Shown here piece by piece: positions 7,974-20,165 of a stretch of 64,000 bases of DNA. This DNA comes from Thalassotalea sp. GTDB lineage: Bacteria > Pseudomonadota > Gammaproteobacteria > Enterobacterales > Alteromonadaceae. A model generated the notes under the pieces. That model was not told the DNA's origin. It searched no databases and was given only the letters and a program-made list of their open reading frames with translations. Every line of letters starts with the position of its first letter. Within the stretch, counting starts at the first letter, position 1. A program made the position numbers and the translations under genes. Location: positions 26,215 to 90,214 of the forward strand of contig JAKVCY010000011.1 of the NCBI GenBank assembly GCA_022448425.1, written 5' to 3'.

Positions 7974-10157
7974 TTACTCACCAAACTGAAATCTGATACC
8001 TGCATTGACGGTGAAACCGTCATTTCTAGACCAAATATCTGTAGTCCACCGGCCGCTAGCTGCTTGGGATGGTAGTAAGAGAGAGTCTTCTTTTGTTTGG
8101 CGTATGTTAAGCAAGTTCTCTGCATTGATAAAATAGCTAATACGGCCAAGGGTAATCTGTCCGAGTAGACCTAGGTGCCAGTAAGCGTCGCTTTTCTCTC
8201 TATATGGGTTATTTTCTAACTTTTGGGTGCCCGTGTAATAGGCTTCAACCCCCACTAGGTGACTACCGTGTTCTTCCCACATTACAACAAGGCCAGCAGA
8301 GTGCTGCGGCGTGAGTGCTAGCGGCTGTCTTGATGACTCAGCATCACCCGCTTTGGTTGCATCCGTATATAGATAACTACCTGTGAATTTGATATCACGC
8401 CAGCGATAACGCATTAATAGCTCTGCACCGGAAATTTCAGTTTCTCCTGGCGCGTTAACAAGACGAACAGTTTTTTCGTAATTCAACGAACTAGCACTAG
8501 TTGTTGGGTTAGTGATGTCGTTGCTATTTAAATAATTACTGATTTGGTCAAGCTCAGTAACGTTATCAATCTCTGACGCGAATAACGTCACGCTTGTTTC
8601 CATTGCGCCTTCGATATAGCTGATATCAAGTGATGCAGTTGTTGCTTGCTCGGCATCAAGACCTTCTAAAGGTACTAGGCGAGATAGACCGACTTCATCA
8701 ATCTCCTCGATAAATGGCGTGGGGGCGTAAAAGCCTTTTCCATAAGCACCGCGAATCGTCCAGTATTCCGGGCTATATAAAAGCGACACGCGTGGACTAA
8801 ATTGAGTACCATAATCGCTATGCAAGTCGGTGCGCGCGCTTAACGAAGCGGCAATGTCATCTGATATTTCGTAGTCTAGTTGAGAGAACAAACCTGGTGT
8901 TTCGAAATTATAGTCAAAGTCAGGGAAAGTCTTTGATTTGAAATGCTCACCTTGGAAAGCTGCGCCGATAAGCCATGCGGCTTTGTCGGTGTAGCCAGAG
9001 AGGCTTGATTCTAGTAAGTAACTATTGTGACGATCGTCCTCTATAACATTACCGAACTGATGGTCATGGGATTGACTCATCGCTGAGCCTCGAACGTTAA
9101 GATTAATAATGTCATTAACCGCTTGGTCGTAAACAAAACCAAAGTCTGTGCGAGTTGTGTCTAGGTTTTGCGAGAAATGCGTTCCGTCAGGTAGCGTAGC
9201 GTTGCCACGAGTACCTCCAGTTCGCTTCTCCTTCATGGCACCTGCTGTCACATATAAATTTTGACCATTTTCGCCTTGCCAATACAGGCGAGGGCGCACG
9301 CTGGCACGTTCATATCCTGCCATATCAATCCAACCATCGTCGTCTAAGTCTTCTTCTTTTTGATGGTGGATGCCTGCTGTGATAGATGCGCTAACTGTAT
9401 CGCTTATTGGGGCAGCAATATAAGACGTAATATCTTGTCCATCTTTTGATATAAGGTTAACAAGTACTTCACCTTCATAGTTGTCAGATGGCGTTCTCGA
9501 AATTAGGTTAATCACACCACCTAACGCTGAGCCGCCATAAAGCGAGGAAGCTGAACCTTTGATAATCTCAACATTAGCTAAATCTGTGGGGGGAATTTGT
9601 AACAAGCCAATCGACGGTGTTTGGCCGCCATAAAGTGGCAGTCCATCACTTAAAAGTTGGGTGTATCTGCCAAAAAGCCCTTGAAGCCTAATATTGGCGC
9701 TACCTAAAGTTGGTGAGGTAGTTTGCACTCTAACGCCACCAGTTTCAGCAACGAGCATTGAAATATTACCCGGGCGCATTAGCGCTTTTTCTTGGATTTC
9801 TTCGCCATTAATGATTTCTGTGCGGGTTGCTGATTCCGTGACGATGCGACCAAGACGAGATGCTCTTACTTGTATGCGCTCGAAGCTTTGCTCGTCATGG
9901 TCGTGTTGATGACCATGGCCGTGCTCATGATTTTCCCCGTGTTGGTCTTTTTTCTCTGCATTATGTTCGTCATGGTGTTCATTTTGCGATTTCTCGCTGT
10001 GATTGTGTTCACTTTGATGGTGTTGGCTCTGATCTTTGCTGATAGCGTGGCTGTTGTTTTGGTCCTTCGCATCAACACTAAAACTAGTACTAAGACTTGT
10101 TAACGCGATTGCAAGCAGCGCAAATTTGGCTGCTTTGTTAATAGATTTAGAAAGCAC
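7974..10157 (-). CDS. TonB-dependent outer-membrane receptor with His-rich N-terminus, probable metal uptake
   Basis: 727 residues: a signal peptide (about 1-30), a histidine/aspartate/glutamate-rich stretch (about 38-90, many HxH and HDH units), then the plug domain starting at ERIQVRASRLG (about 93) and a 22-strand barrel ending in an aromatic-rich strand (VNAGIRFQFGE). His-rich extensions or loops are known in zinc and copper receptors such as ZnuD, so divalent metal uptake is the best guess; the ion cannot be chosen. The GTG start at 10157 is preceded by GAGGTAA at good spacing. A Cys-rich exported protein is encoded 93 bp upstream on the same strand, with a small GC hairpin (10184-10199) between them. 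Confidence 0.85.
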   Translation of the reverse strand: MLSKSINKAAKFALLAIALTSLSTSFSVDAKDQNNSHAISKDQSQHHQSEHNHSEKSQNEHHDEHNAEKKDQHGENHEHGHGHQHDHDEQSFERIQVRASRLGRIVTESATRTEIINGEEIQEKALMRPGNISMLVAETGGVRVQTTSPTLGSANIRLQGLFGRYTQLLSDGLPLYGGQTPSIGLLQIPPTDLANVEIIKGSASSLYGGSALGGVINLISRTPSDNYEGEVLVNLISKDGQDITSYIAAPISDTVSASITAGIHHQKEEDLDDDGWIDMAGYERASVRPRLYWQGENGQNLYVTAGAMKEKRTGGTRGNATLPDGTHFSQNLDTTRTDFGFVYDQAVNDIINLNVRGSAMSQSHDHQFGNVIEDDRHNSYLLESSLSGYTDKAAWLIGAAFQGEHFKSKTFPDFDYNFETPGLFSQLDYEISDDIAASLSARTDLHSDYGTQFSPRVSLLYSPEYWTIRGAYGKGFYAPTPFIEEIDEVGLSRLVPLEGLDAEQATTASLDISYIEGAMETSVTLFASEIDNVTELDQISNYLNSNDITNPTTSASSLNYEKTVRLVNAPGETEISGAELLMRYRWRDIKFTGSYLYTDATKAGDAESSRQPLALTPQHSAGLVVMWEEHGSHLVGVEAYYTGTQKLENNPYREKSDAYWHLGLLGQITLGRISYFINAENLLNIRQTKEDSLLLPSQAASGRWTTDIWSRNDGFTVNAGIRFQFGE

Positions 10158-10250
10158 GTATTACCTCAAATATGCTAAAAAGTGCGCTGGAAGCAGCGCT
10201 AATATCGATAGATTTAAATACAATTAGTGCGTATTACAGGCGCACTAAGC

Positions 10251-10631
10251 CTACGAGGTGAAAATGGGCGGTCGGTAGAGGGAATTTATAATGGTGTTCG
10301 ACAGTTGCTTTCTCTGTTCATTAATCGGCGCAGTCAATATCCATTGATGTGAAGAGTACGATTTAGTGGGAATATATACTGCAAACGAGCAGGCGCTTCC
10401 TGTGCATGGGCACGAGGCAAAGCAACAGTCGGTCTCACAGCAATCATCCTCAGCGCTAACATCTTCTGGTGTTGAAGTTTCAATAGTCTCGTTTGAAGCC
10501 GTTACTTGTTTTACGGAAAGCTGATTAGAGCTCTCTTCATCACAGGGTAAAAAGGTCGCCGACGCCAATGCCTGCCCTAAAAAGGACATACATAAGAGGA
10601 TTAACATGACTAAACGGCTAATAGCTTTCAA
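10251..10631 (-). CDS. Small exported Cys-rich protein, probable metal-binding
   Basis: 126 residues with an N-terminal signal sequence (LVMLILLCMSFLGQALA). A dense cysteine cluster, CCETDCCFASCPCTGSAC, sits around residues 70-88, with another Cys near 29. The family is not recognised with certainty; it resembles small periplasmic proteins found beside metal receptors. The start is TTG at 10631 with GAGAA upstream. The His-rich TonB receptor follows after 93 bp, so the two are likely co-expressed and a role in metal sensing, binding or delivery is inferred from context. Confidence 0.65.
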   Translation of the reverse strand: MKAISRLVMLILLCMSFLGQALASATFLPCDEESSNQLSVKQVTASNETIETSTPEDVSAEDDCCETDCCFASCPCTGSACSFAVYIPTKSYSSHQWILTAPINEQRKQLSNTIINSLYRPPIFTS

Positions 10632-10826
10632 TTTGTGATTCTCAAAACAAGTGGCGGTATTCTATAAATAATTTAGTGCTAAGTGAATTTTTTTAAACAT
10701 TTTGCATCTTACTAAACACTGGAAACACGGCTAGACTCATATAACATTTGATTAACATTATGTTAGATTGTGGTGTAAGAATTATCGTATTCGGAAAACT
10801 CGCGCATTCAACATACAGGACGTTAA

Positions 10827-12254
10827 ATGAAAAACAACATAAAGGACACTCTCTCCAAACGCACCAGATTACCGCTTGCTTCTTTGCGCTTTTCTACTTT
10901 TGACTTTGCTATTGGACCTCTTGCTAAGTTTTTTTTTGCTACTGGTCTTTTTACTATGACTACATTTTCTTGTATTGCGAGTATTTGGCAATCTGACGGT
11001 TACGGTTATGTATTTGACCTGTCTGACAGTAAGTTACCTAAAGTTTACGACGTTGGATCAAATTATTGTTTATTAAATCATTTTTTAACGGATGAAGCTC
11101 AAAGCGAAGGGCTTTCGATTGATAAACAGAGTCATACGCTTGAGTTTGGCAAGTTGTTTCCACTTAAAGTCAGCAGGGTGAATGCAGTTCCCGTTCATTG
11201 TAGCGAAAGTGGCGTGGCAACTTTTCAAAATGAGCAATACAAGTTTTCAGCACCGCAGGTACTAGAAACATTGCTTAACCATTTCAGCGAACATTACGCT
11301 TACAGCGACGACAAAAAGCTTAACTGGCAGACAATTAAGCAGACATGGCTAAAACGTGTCGACAATGACACAACACCAGCTCAGTTACGGCAAGTGATTG
11401 ATGACTTTTTAGCGATGCTCAGCGACGGGCACGCCATTTTGTTTAACGAATCGTTAGACCGGTTAGTTCATCATTCGCCGCGTAAACTTACGTCGGAATC
11501 ACGATTGCTCGAATTTATGGCTGAACAGCCTGACTTTACTGACATTTCGCAAGTCTATCGCTATGTTTATCAAAATTGGTTGAGCATTATTAATTCCTAC
11601 ATTGATGCAGAAGAGCCTCACCAAGTGCTCAACAGTAACTTTTTCTATGCCAAACTCAAAGGCGGCAGTATTTACCTGCGAATTGAAAGTTTCGATGAAC
11701 ACGATACCGAAGCGGTGATGAGACATTTGTTGCCGAAGCTCAACACAGCATCAGGCGTAGTTATTGATCTACGTGACAGTTCAGGTGGCAGTGATGTTGT
11801 CGCATTAAAAATGATGTCTTTTTTATCCAATCATAAGTTTGATGTGGGTGTGAAACGATATAAAACCGATCATGGTATGGCAAAAGGTGCTGAGATCAGT
11901 GTGTCGCCAATTTCGAAAGATGCCTACGCTGGGAATATTGTTGTATTGACAAGCCAGCATACACCAAGCGCTGCAGAAGTGTTTTTAATGGCATTAAAAG
12001 CTAGAGGTAATGTCACCATCATAGGCGAGAACAGTTTTGGAGCCTTTAGTGATGCGCTAACTAAAGCATTACCTAATGGCTGGGGCATTACCCTTTCCAA
12101 TGAAAAGTATGTTGACGTTAACGGGCATCATTATGAATTTAGCGGTATTCCGGTAGATGCAGATTTCGAATTTCCCAATATTACCGACATTAAGCTAAAT
12201 CGAGATTCAGCATTGGAGTATGCAATCAGTTTGTTGAGTAAGCAGTCTATTTAA
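10827..12254 (+). CDS. S41-family peptidase (C-terminal processing peptidase-like)
   Basis: 475 residues with one N-terminal hydrophobic segment (FFFATGLFTMTTFSCIASI, about 36-54), so membrane-anchored or exported. The S41 core shows LSDGHAILF (about 195), GVVIDLRDSSGGSD (about 310) and the serine segment TSQHTPSAAEVF (about 375-386, Ser in PSAAE). The segment after it reads GENSFGAFSDAL, without the Lys of CtpA/Tsp enzymes (GxxTxGK), so it belongs with the Ser/His/Glu-type S41 peptidases. No PDZ domain is obvious. AGGA at 10817-10820 supports the ATG at 10827. An S9 peptidase gene follows downstream. Confidence 0.8.
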   Translation: MKNNIKDTLSKRTRLPLASLRFSTFDFAIGPLAKFFFATGLFTMTTFSCIASIWQSDGYGYVFDLSDSKLPKVYDVGSNYCLLNHFLTDEAQSEGLSIDKQSHTLEFGKLFPLKVSRVNAVPVHCSESGVATFQNEQYKFSAPQVLETLLNHFSEHYAYSDDKKLNWQTIKQTWLKRVDNDTTPAQLRQVIDDFLAMLSDGHAILFNESLDRLVHHSPRKLTSESRLLEFMAEQPDFTDISQVYRYVYQNWLSIINSYIDAEEPHQVLNSNFFYAKLKGGSIYLRIESFDEHDTEAVMRHLLPKLNTASGVVIDLRDSSGGSDVVALKMMSFLSNHKFDVGVKRYKTDHGMAKGAEISVSPISKDAYAGNIVVLTSQHTPSAAEVFLMALKARGNVTIIGENSFGAFSDALTKALPNGWGITLSNEKYVDVNGHHYEFSGIPVDADFEFPNITDIKLNRDSALEYAISLLSKQSI

Positions 12255-12388
12255 ATGCTTTAGCGATATTTGTCGCTTTGCCAATGATTGAAACTTTTAT
12301 ATGTAATTCAAGGAACTAAATTACTATTACTCACTTGAAATTTAGTTTAGTGTTCAAGCTTTTTATGAAAATAACAAAGGAAATATGT

Positions 12389-14794
12389 ATGTTTAAACGA
12401 TGGATATATTTGCTTTTGATTGCAATGGCGCTGCCTTCTATGGCACAAGAAGCGTTGCAATATCAGAAGCCTTCAAAAGAGATTCTTGAGCTCGTCGATG
12501 TAAAAAGGGCACCTGCCACTTTTATCGATGATGCACAAGAAAATATGATTTTGCTATTTCGTGATAGCTACAAATCGATTGAAGAATTATCCAAACAGGA
12601 GTTACGCTTAGCGGGACTTCGAATCGACCCTAAAACCAACATTGGTAGCCGAGTTACTTACTACAACGACCTGAAAATTCAGCGTGTTGGTAGCGAAGAC
12701 GCGCTTAATGTTAAAGGTTTACCTAAGAACCCACGTTTAGCCAACTTCCGTTGGTCACCAAATCAAAAGTATCTTGCATTCACTCATACAACTTCAGCAC
12801 AGGTTGAACTATGGGTGTTAGATGTTAAGAAAGTAAAGGCGATGCGTTTAAGCAAGAAAGCGTTGAATGCGAATATGGGCGACGTTATTAACTGGCATGC
12901 TGATAGCAAATCGCTATTAGTTAAAACAATCCCAAGTGATAAAAAAGCGCTAATCGACTCGAGTAGCGCAGTGCCAACTGGACCGACGATTTCAGTGAGT
13001 GATGGTAAAAAAGCACAAAATCGCACGTACCAAGATCTACTTAAAAACAAAACCGATGAGTTTAATTTTGAACAATTAGCTCGCTCTGAAATTTATACGG
13101 TGTCGTTAAAGAAAAAAGCAAAAGCTTGGTTACCAGCGGGCATGTACGGTAACGTGAGTGTTTCTCCGGCGGGTGATTATGTCATGGTGCAGGAGTTTCA
13201 ACGTCCGTTTTCTTATTTAGTGCCTTACTCTCGTTTCCCGCACAAAATTAACCTTTACAGCCGTGGTGGTAAGCTTGCCCACACTGCGGTTGATGTGCCA
13301 TTAATCGAAGATTTACCACAAGGATTTATGGCGGTTCGAGAAGGGCCTCGCCGATTACAATGGCGAAATGACCAGCCAAATATCTTGGTTTATGCAGAGG
13401 CGCTAGATGGTGGTGATCCAGAAAAAGAGGTAAGCCACCGTGATCAAGTTATGCAATTAGCAGCACCATTCAATGGTTCCGCTTCACTACTGCTAAAAGT
13501 TGAAGACAGATTTTATCGTGCCGTATGGAAGGACGATAAAACGGCATTGGCAATGACCTACTGGTGGAATACGCGTAACACGAAAACGTATCTATTTAGC
13601 CCTGACCAAAGCACACCAGCTAAAGTTATTTCAGATCGCAATTATCAAGACAGATACAGCGATCCAGGTAGTTTTGTTACCACAAAAAACCAATACTTCC
13701 GCGGCGTGTTAGCAGTGGATAATGGCAACGCATTTTTACTTGGCGATGGCTTTACGCCAAAAGGCCAATTTCCATTCTTGGATAAACTAAACTTAGCAAG
13801 CCTTGAAACGGAACGTGTTTATCAGTCTGAATATACCGATAAGTATGAAGATGTACGCGATTACAACCTTGAGAATGATCGCCTGTTAGTGCGCATTGAA
13901 TCGAAAAGCGATTACCCTAATTATTACTTCAGAAGCTTGAAAGATAATAAGTTAACTGCGTTAACGGATTTCGCAAATCCGTTCATTAGTATTGCAAACG
14001 TTAAGAAGGAAGTTATTACCTACAAGCGTGATGACGGCTTAGACTTAACGGGTACTATGTATTTACCCACTGACTATGTAGAGGGTAAAAAATACCCAAT
14101 GATCCTTTGGGCTTACCCTGAAGAATTTAAAGATAAATCAAGCGCAGGTCAGAATACGCAAAACCCTAATAACTTCATCTACCCTTGGTATGGTTCTCCT
14201 ATTTATTGGGTAACTAAAGGTTATGTTGTGTTAGATGATGCTTCTTTCCCAATTGTTGGTGAAGGTGACGAAGAACCTAACGACACGTTCAGACCACAGC
14301 TAATCGCGAATGCAAAGGCTGCTATTGATGCGTTGGATGAAAGAGGCCTAATCGACCGTGAGCGTGTTGCTGTTGGTGGACACAGCTACGGTGCCTTCAT
14401 GGTGGCGAATTTGTTATCGCATTCAGACCTTTTCGCTGCTGGTATTGCACGTTCAGGTGCATACAACCGTACATTAACACCGTTCGGCTTCCAGTCGGAA
14501 GAGCGCCATTACTGGGATGCACCTGAAGTGTACTACACCATGTCGCCATTTATGCATGCAGAAAAAATGAAAACACCTTTGTTATTGATTCACGGCGAAG
14601 CGGATAACAATTCTGGTACTTACCCAATGCAAAGTGAGCGTTACTTCAATGCGCTAAAAGGTTTGGGTGCGATTACGCGTTTAGTGATGCTGCCGAAAGA
14701 AAGCCACGGCTACCGTGCTAAAGAGAGCGTACTCCACACTATTTGGGAACAAGACCAATGGTTAGAAAAATACGTTAAAAACAAAGGTCAATAA
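12389..14794 (+). CDS. Exported S9-family peptidase (prolyl oligopeptidase-type, glutamyl endopeptidase-like)
   Basis: 801 residues from ATG 12389, chosen because AAAGGA (12376-12381) precedes it and it opens with a clean signal peptide (MFKRWIYLLLIAMALPSMAQ); an upstream in-frame start at 12335 would bury that signal. The N-terminal two thirds should form a beta-propeller. The C-terminal alpha/beta-hydrolase has GGHSYGAFM (nucleophile Ser about 667), the Asp segment HGEADNNSG (about 737) and the His in PKESHGY (about 772). It likely degrades oligopeptides in the periplasm. A strong terminator follows at 14859. Confidence 0.88.
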   Translation: MFKRWIYLLLIAMALPSMAQEALQYQKPSKEILELVDVKRAPATFIDDAQENMILLFRDSYKSIEELSKQELRLAGLRIDPKTNIGSRVTYYNDLKIQRVGSEDALNVKGLPKNPRLANFRWSPNQKYLAFTHTTSAQVELWVLDVKKVKAMRLSKKALNANMGDVINWHADSKSLLVKTIPSDKKALIDSSSAVPTGPTISVSDGKKAQNRTYQDLLKNKTDEFNFEQLARSEIYTVSLKKKAKAWLPAGMYGNVSVSPAGDYVMVQEFQRPFSYLVPYSRFPHKINLYSRGGKLAHTAVDVPLIEDLPQGFMAVREGPRRLQWRNDQPNILVYAEALDGGDPEKEVSHRDQVMQLAAPFNGSASLLLKVEDRFYRAVWKDDKTALAMTYWWNTRNTKTYLFSPDQSTPAKVISDRNYQDRYSDPGSFVTTKNQYFRGVLAVDNGNAFLLGDGFTPKGQFPFLDKLNLASLETERVYQSEYTDKYEDVRDYNLENDRLLVRIESKSDYPNYYFRSLKDNKLTALTDFANPFISIANVKKEVITYKRDDGLDLTGTMYLPTDYVEGKKYPMILWAYPEEFKDKSSAGQNTQNPNNFIYPWYGSPIYWVTKGYVVLDDASFPIVGEGDEEPNDTFRPQLIANAKAAIDALDERGLIDRERVAVGGHSYGAFMVANLLSHSDLFAAGIARSGAYNRTLTPFGFQSEERHYWDAPEVYYTMSPFMHAEKMKTPLLLIHGEADNNSGTYPMQSERYFNALKGLGAITRLVMLPKESHGYRAKESVLHTIWEQDQWLEKYVKNKGQ

Positions 14795-14858
14795 CGTACA
14801 CGCTTGACTTTGATACTTAACCCATACGTTCTAAAATATGTTGGGAAGCTTTAACTAA

Positions 14859-14897
14859 CTGGCTATTGCGGATTTTAAACGCAATAGCCAGTTTTTT
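14859..14897 (+). terminator. Rho-independent terminator after the S9 peptidase gene
   Basis: CTGGCTATTGCG-N9-CGCAATAGCCAG followed by TTTTTT: a perfect 12-bp stem with a U-run, 65 bp past the stop codon. Confidence 0.85.
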
Positions 14898-15091
14898 ATT
14901 GTTTTAACCTAACGACGATATCACTTTTGTTTACAAATCACTTTATGTTGTTGTCTCGAATTAGCCTAACGATTAAAGCACTTGTGATTATGCTTCCAAT
15001 TGATGGCGTCTCTTTTTTTGGCACGACGGGGCGGCTAATATGCAAATGTTTTGTTAAACAAACTGGTGCCAACGTAATAAGGAATTGACAC

Positions 15092-15541
15092 ATGAATTTC
15101 ACCATACTCAAAGCAACCGCCAAAGAGACAGAGTTAATTGCTCCACTTTTCGATGCTTATCGTGTGTTCTATCAGCAACAAAGTGATATCGAATTAGCTT
15201 GTAGCTTTATTGGTGACCGCTTACAAAATGGAGAGTCTTCAATTTTCTATGCGATAGATAGCGACAGTAATGCGTTGGGCTTTGTTCAGCTTTATCCAAC
15301 ATTTTCTTCGGTTTCAGCTAAGCGCTCTTGGGTTTTGAATGATCTTTTTGTTAGTGATGCTGCGAGGAGAACAGGCGTTGCAAAAGCTTTGATGGAAGCT
15401 GCTAGAATTTACGCCATTGAAACGGACTCGAAAGGATCGTCGTTGCAAACAGCTTACGACAATGACAAAGCACAAGCTCTCTATGAATCATTGGGTTATG
15501 AGAAAGACTCGCATTACATAACTTACTATTTAAGTTTATAA
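15092..15541 (+). CDS. GNAT-family N-acetyltransferase
   Basis: 149 residues with the GNAT core: VLNDLFVSDAARRTGVAKAL (about 79-98, the acetyl-CoA pyrophosphate loop R-x-x-G-V-A) and YDNDKAQALYESLGYEKD near the C-terminus. It is the size of a single-domain GNAT. The substrate is unknown. ATAAGGAATTGACAC precedes ATG 15092, giving a good ribosome binding site. It is a single-gene transcript with a terminator upstream and a palindrome downstream. Confidence 0.88.
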   Translation: MNFTILKATAKETELIAPLFDAYRVFYQQQSDIELACSFIGDRLQNGESSIFYAIDSDSNALGFVQLYPTFSSVSAKRSWVLNDLFVSDAARRTGVAKALMEAARIYAIETDSKGSSLQTAYDNDKAQALYESLGYEKDSHYITYYLSL

Positions 15542-15570
15542 ATATAGAAGTTGGTCACTCTAATTTATAT

Positions 15571-15611
15571 ACACAATAAGCATGCGAGAGAATGCCGCAT
15601 GCTTATTGTGT
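15571..15611. terminator. Strong inverted repeat between convergent genes
   Basis: ACACAATAAGCATGCG and its exact reverse complement, 16-bp arms with a 9-nt loop, between the convergent GNAT and DUF2189 genes. The flanking U-runs are weak, so intrinsic termination is likely but not certain. Confidence 0.55.
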
Positions 15612-15651
15612 AGAAAGAATTATGACTATTTAGCGCACATACGCGTTGAGC

Positions 15652-16434
15652 TTATTCGTATTTGCGTTGGCGCTTTGTTTTAATCGTCGCGATGTAAGCG
15701 TGCCAGCTAGCGTAGCTTAACAACGGCATGATGATGATAAAGCCAAAACCAGCTGTTAGAAATCCGATTAATACAGACGCTGCGATAACACCCGCCCAAA
15801 TAAACATCGGCCATACATTATTATTTACCGCTTTTGCTGACGTCGCTACCGCAGTCATAATGTCGACTCGGCGCTCGACCATGATTTGAGGCGTAAATGC
15901 GCTAATTGTAAATACGATAGCTGCCATTATTGCTCCGACAATTGTGCCAAAGCCCAAGAAAAATGTAAGTTCTTCGAAGGTTGGATTTGTCGTATTCGGG
16001 TACAGCGCATGAATTAACGCCGCTACGCGCGTCCAGGCAACCATACAAATCATCAGTAAAATAGCGAAGCCCCACTCACCGACAGGGTTTCTAAACATCG
16101 ACTTGAGACTATGACCAAACGTTGGTTGATGGCCTTTTTCTATCTCCCAAGCTACGTCGTAGAGTCCTGCCGCAAAAGCTGGTCCGATAAGGGCAAATGC
16201 GATAGTTGCGGGTAAAATAATGAGATGGTTTTCAGTTGAAAATACGAGGAAATAAATTGCAACGGGTATGACACTAAATAGCATTCCGTAAACAAAGCTG
16301 ATGGCAGGCGCTTTTTGAAAGTCCTTTATTGCCAGTGCGAGCCAATGAAAACACGCTAGAGAGTCTAATTTATTGCTGTCTATTGTTCGTGCAAATTGAG
16401 CTGTTTTGTGCGTTGTACTTTGGGTATTCGCCAT
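15652..16434 (-). CDS. DUF2189-family integral membrane protein
   Basis: 260 residues, rich in hydrophobic segments (about six predicted membrane helices between 45 and 250). The opening soluble part leads into WLALAIKDFQKAPAISFVYG, the pattern of the DUF2189 family (W-L-x-x-x-x-x-D-F-x-x-x-P). The end is basic (IKTKRQRKYE). Function is unknown; members are single inner-membrane proteins found across proteobacteria. Start ATG 16434, preceded on the minus strand by a GGAG-type site. No operon partner. Confidence 0.75.
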   Translation of the reverse strand: MANTQSTTHKTAQFARTIDSNKLDSLACFHWLALAIKDFQKAPAISFVYGMLFSVIPVAIYFLVFSTENHLIILPATIAFALIGPAFAAGLYDVAWEIEKGHQPTFGHSLKSMFRNPVGEWGFAILLMICMVAWTRVAALIHALYPNTTNPTFEELTFFLGFGTIVGAIMAAIVFTISAFTPQIMVERRVDIMTAVATSAKAVNNNVWPMFIWAGVIAASVLIGFLTAGFGFIIIMPLLSYASWHAYIATIKTKRQRKYE

Positions 16435-16739
16435 ACGAGGCTCCTTACTATTGTTTTATCGTTATACACACCAAGGCTGTGCTTGTAGCCGAAATTAAAT
16501 AGTCCATATTTTTAGTACGGCTTTATTTAGAACAAAGTTCATAGTTTAAGTATGGCTCATATATTGGGTATTGCTCGCACATCATTGATGACTAAAACTC
16601 TGCGTGAAAGGTAAGATAAATTGAGGCTAGACTATCGTGATAACAATTCGCTTTAAGTCCAGAGGTTTCTGCGAGACTTGGTTGGAAAGTTTCGATACAA
16701 GAGTTAACAAATAGAAGAATATTTATCGAGAACAAAAAA

Positions 16740-16769
16740 GTTGTTATCTCGAGCGTATTTTTTATATAA
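16740..16769 (+). promoter_or_regulatory. Candidate promoter in the 483-bp region before the beta-galactosidase gene
   Basis: TTGTTA (16740-16745) and a perfect TATAAT (16764-16769) spaced by 18 bp, about 150 bp upstream of the lacZ-like start. An interrupted inverted repeat, TCGAGA ... TCTCGA (16725-16751), overlaps the -35 and could be an operator. No sugar-responsive regulator gene is in the window. The rest of 16435-16917 shows no further gene or repeat that I can support. Confidence 0.35.
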
Positions 16770-16887
16770 TACTATTTATATTATTATTTGTGCTGTAGAG
16801 TGAAACGAGATGCTAAGTTGTTGTAGCTTTATCGCGTTTTCTTCATTGTAGAGCGGTAACATAACGATATGATTTATCGAAAATTAG

Positions 16888-20049
<3,162 letters not shown>

Positions 20050-20065
20050 TTTGTGCCGAATCATG

Positions 20066-20099
20066 TTTAGTGTGAACACCTTAGGTGGTTTGCACTAAG
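20066..20099 (+). other. Imperfect hairpin between the beta-galactosidase and symporter genes
   Basis: TTAGTGTGAACACC and GGTGGTTTGCACTAA can pair with one bulge and a mismatch. There is no U-run after it, so it may stabilise or partly attenuate the transcript rather than end it. Confidence 0.3.
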
Positions 20100-20165
20100 C
20101 AATAAACTGAACCGAACTAGGCCCAAGCAAATAAAACAAAACAAAAATATAAGATAGAGTTTCTT

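Noticed and set aside
9694..10103. Several overlapping open frames on the plus strand opposite the TonB receptor N-terminus
   Set aside because: They mirror the repetitive His-codon region of the receptor; no ribosome binding sites and no recognisable protein features.
12335..12388. Upstream start for the S9 peptidase
   Set aside because: It places 18 residues before a complete signal peptide; ATG 12389 has its own AAAGGA site.
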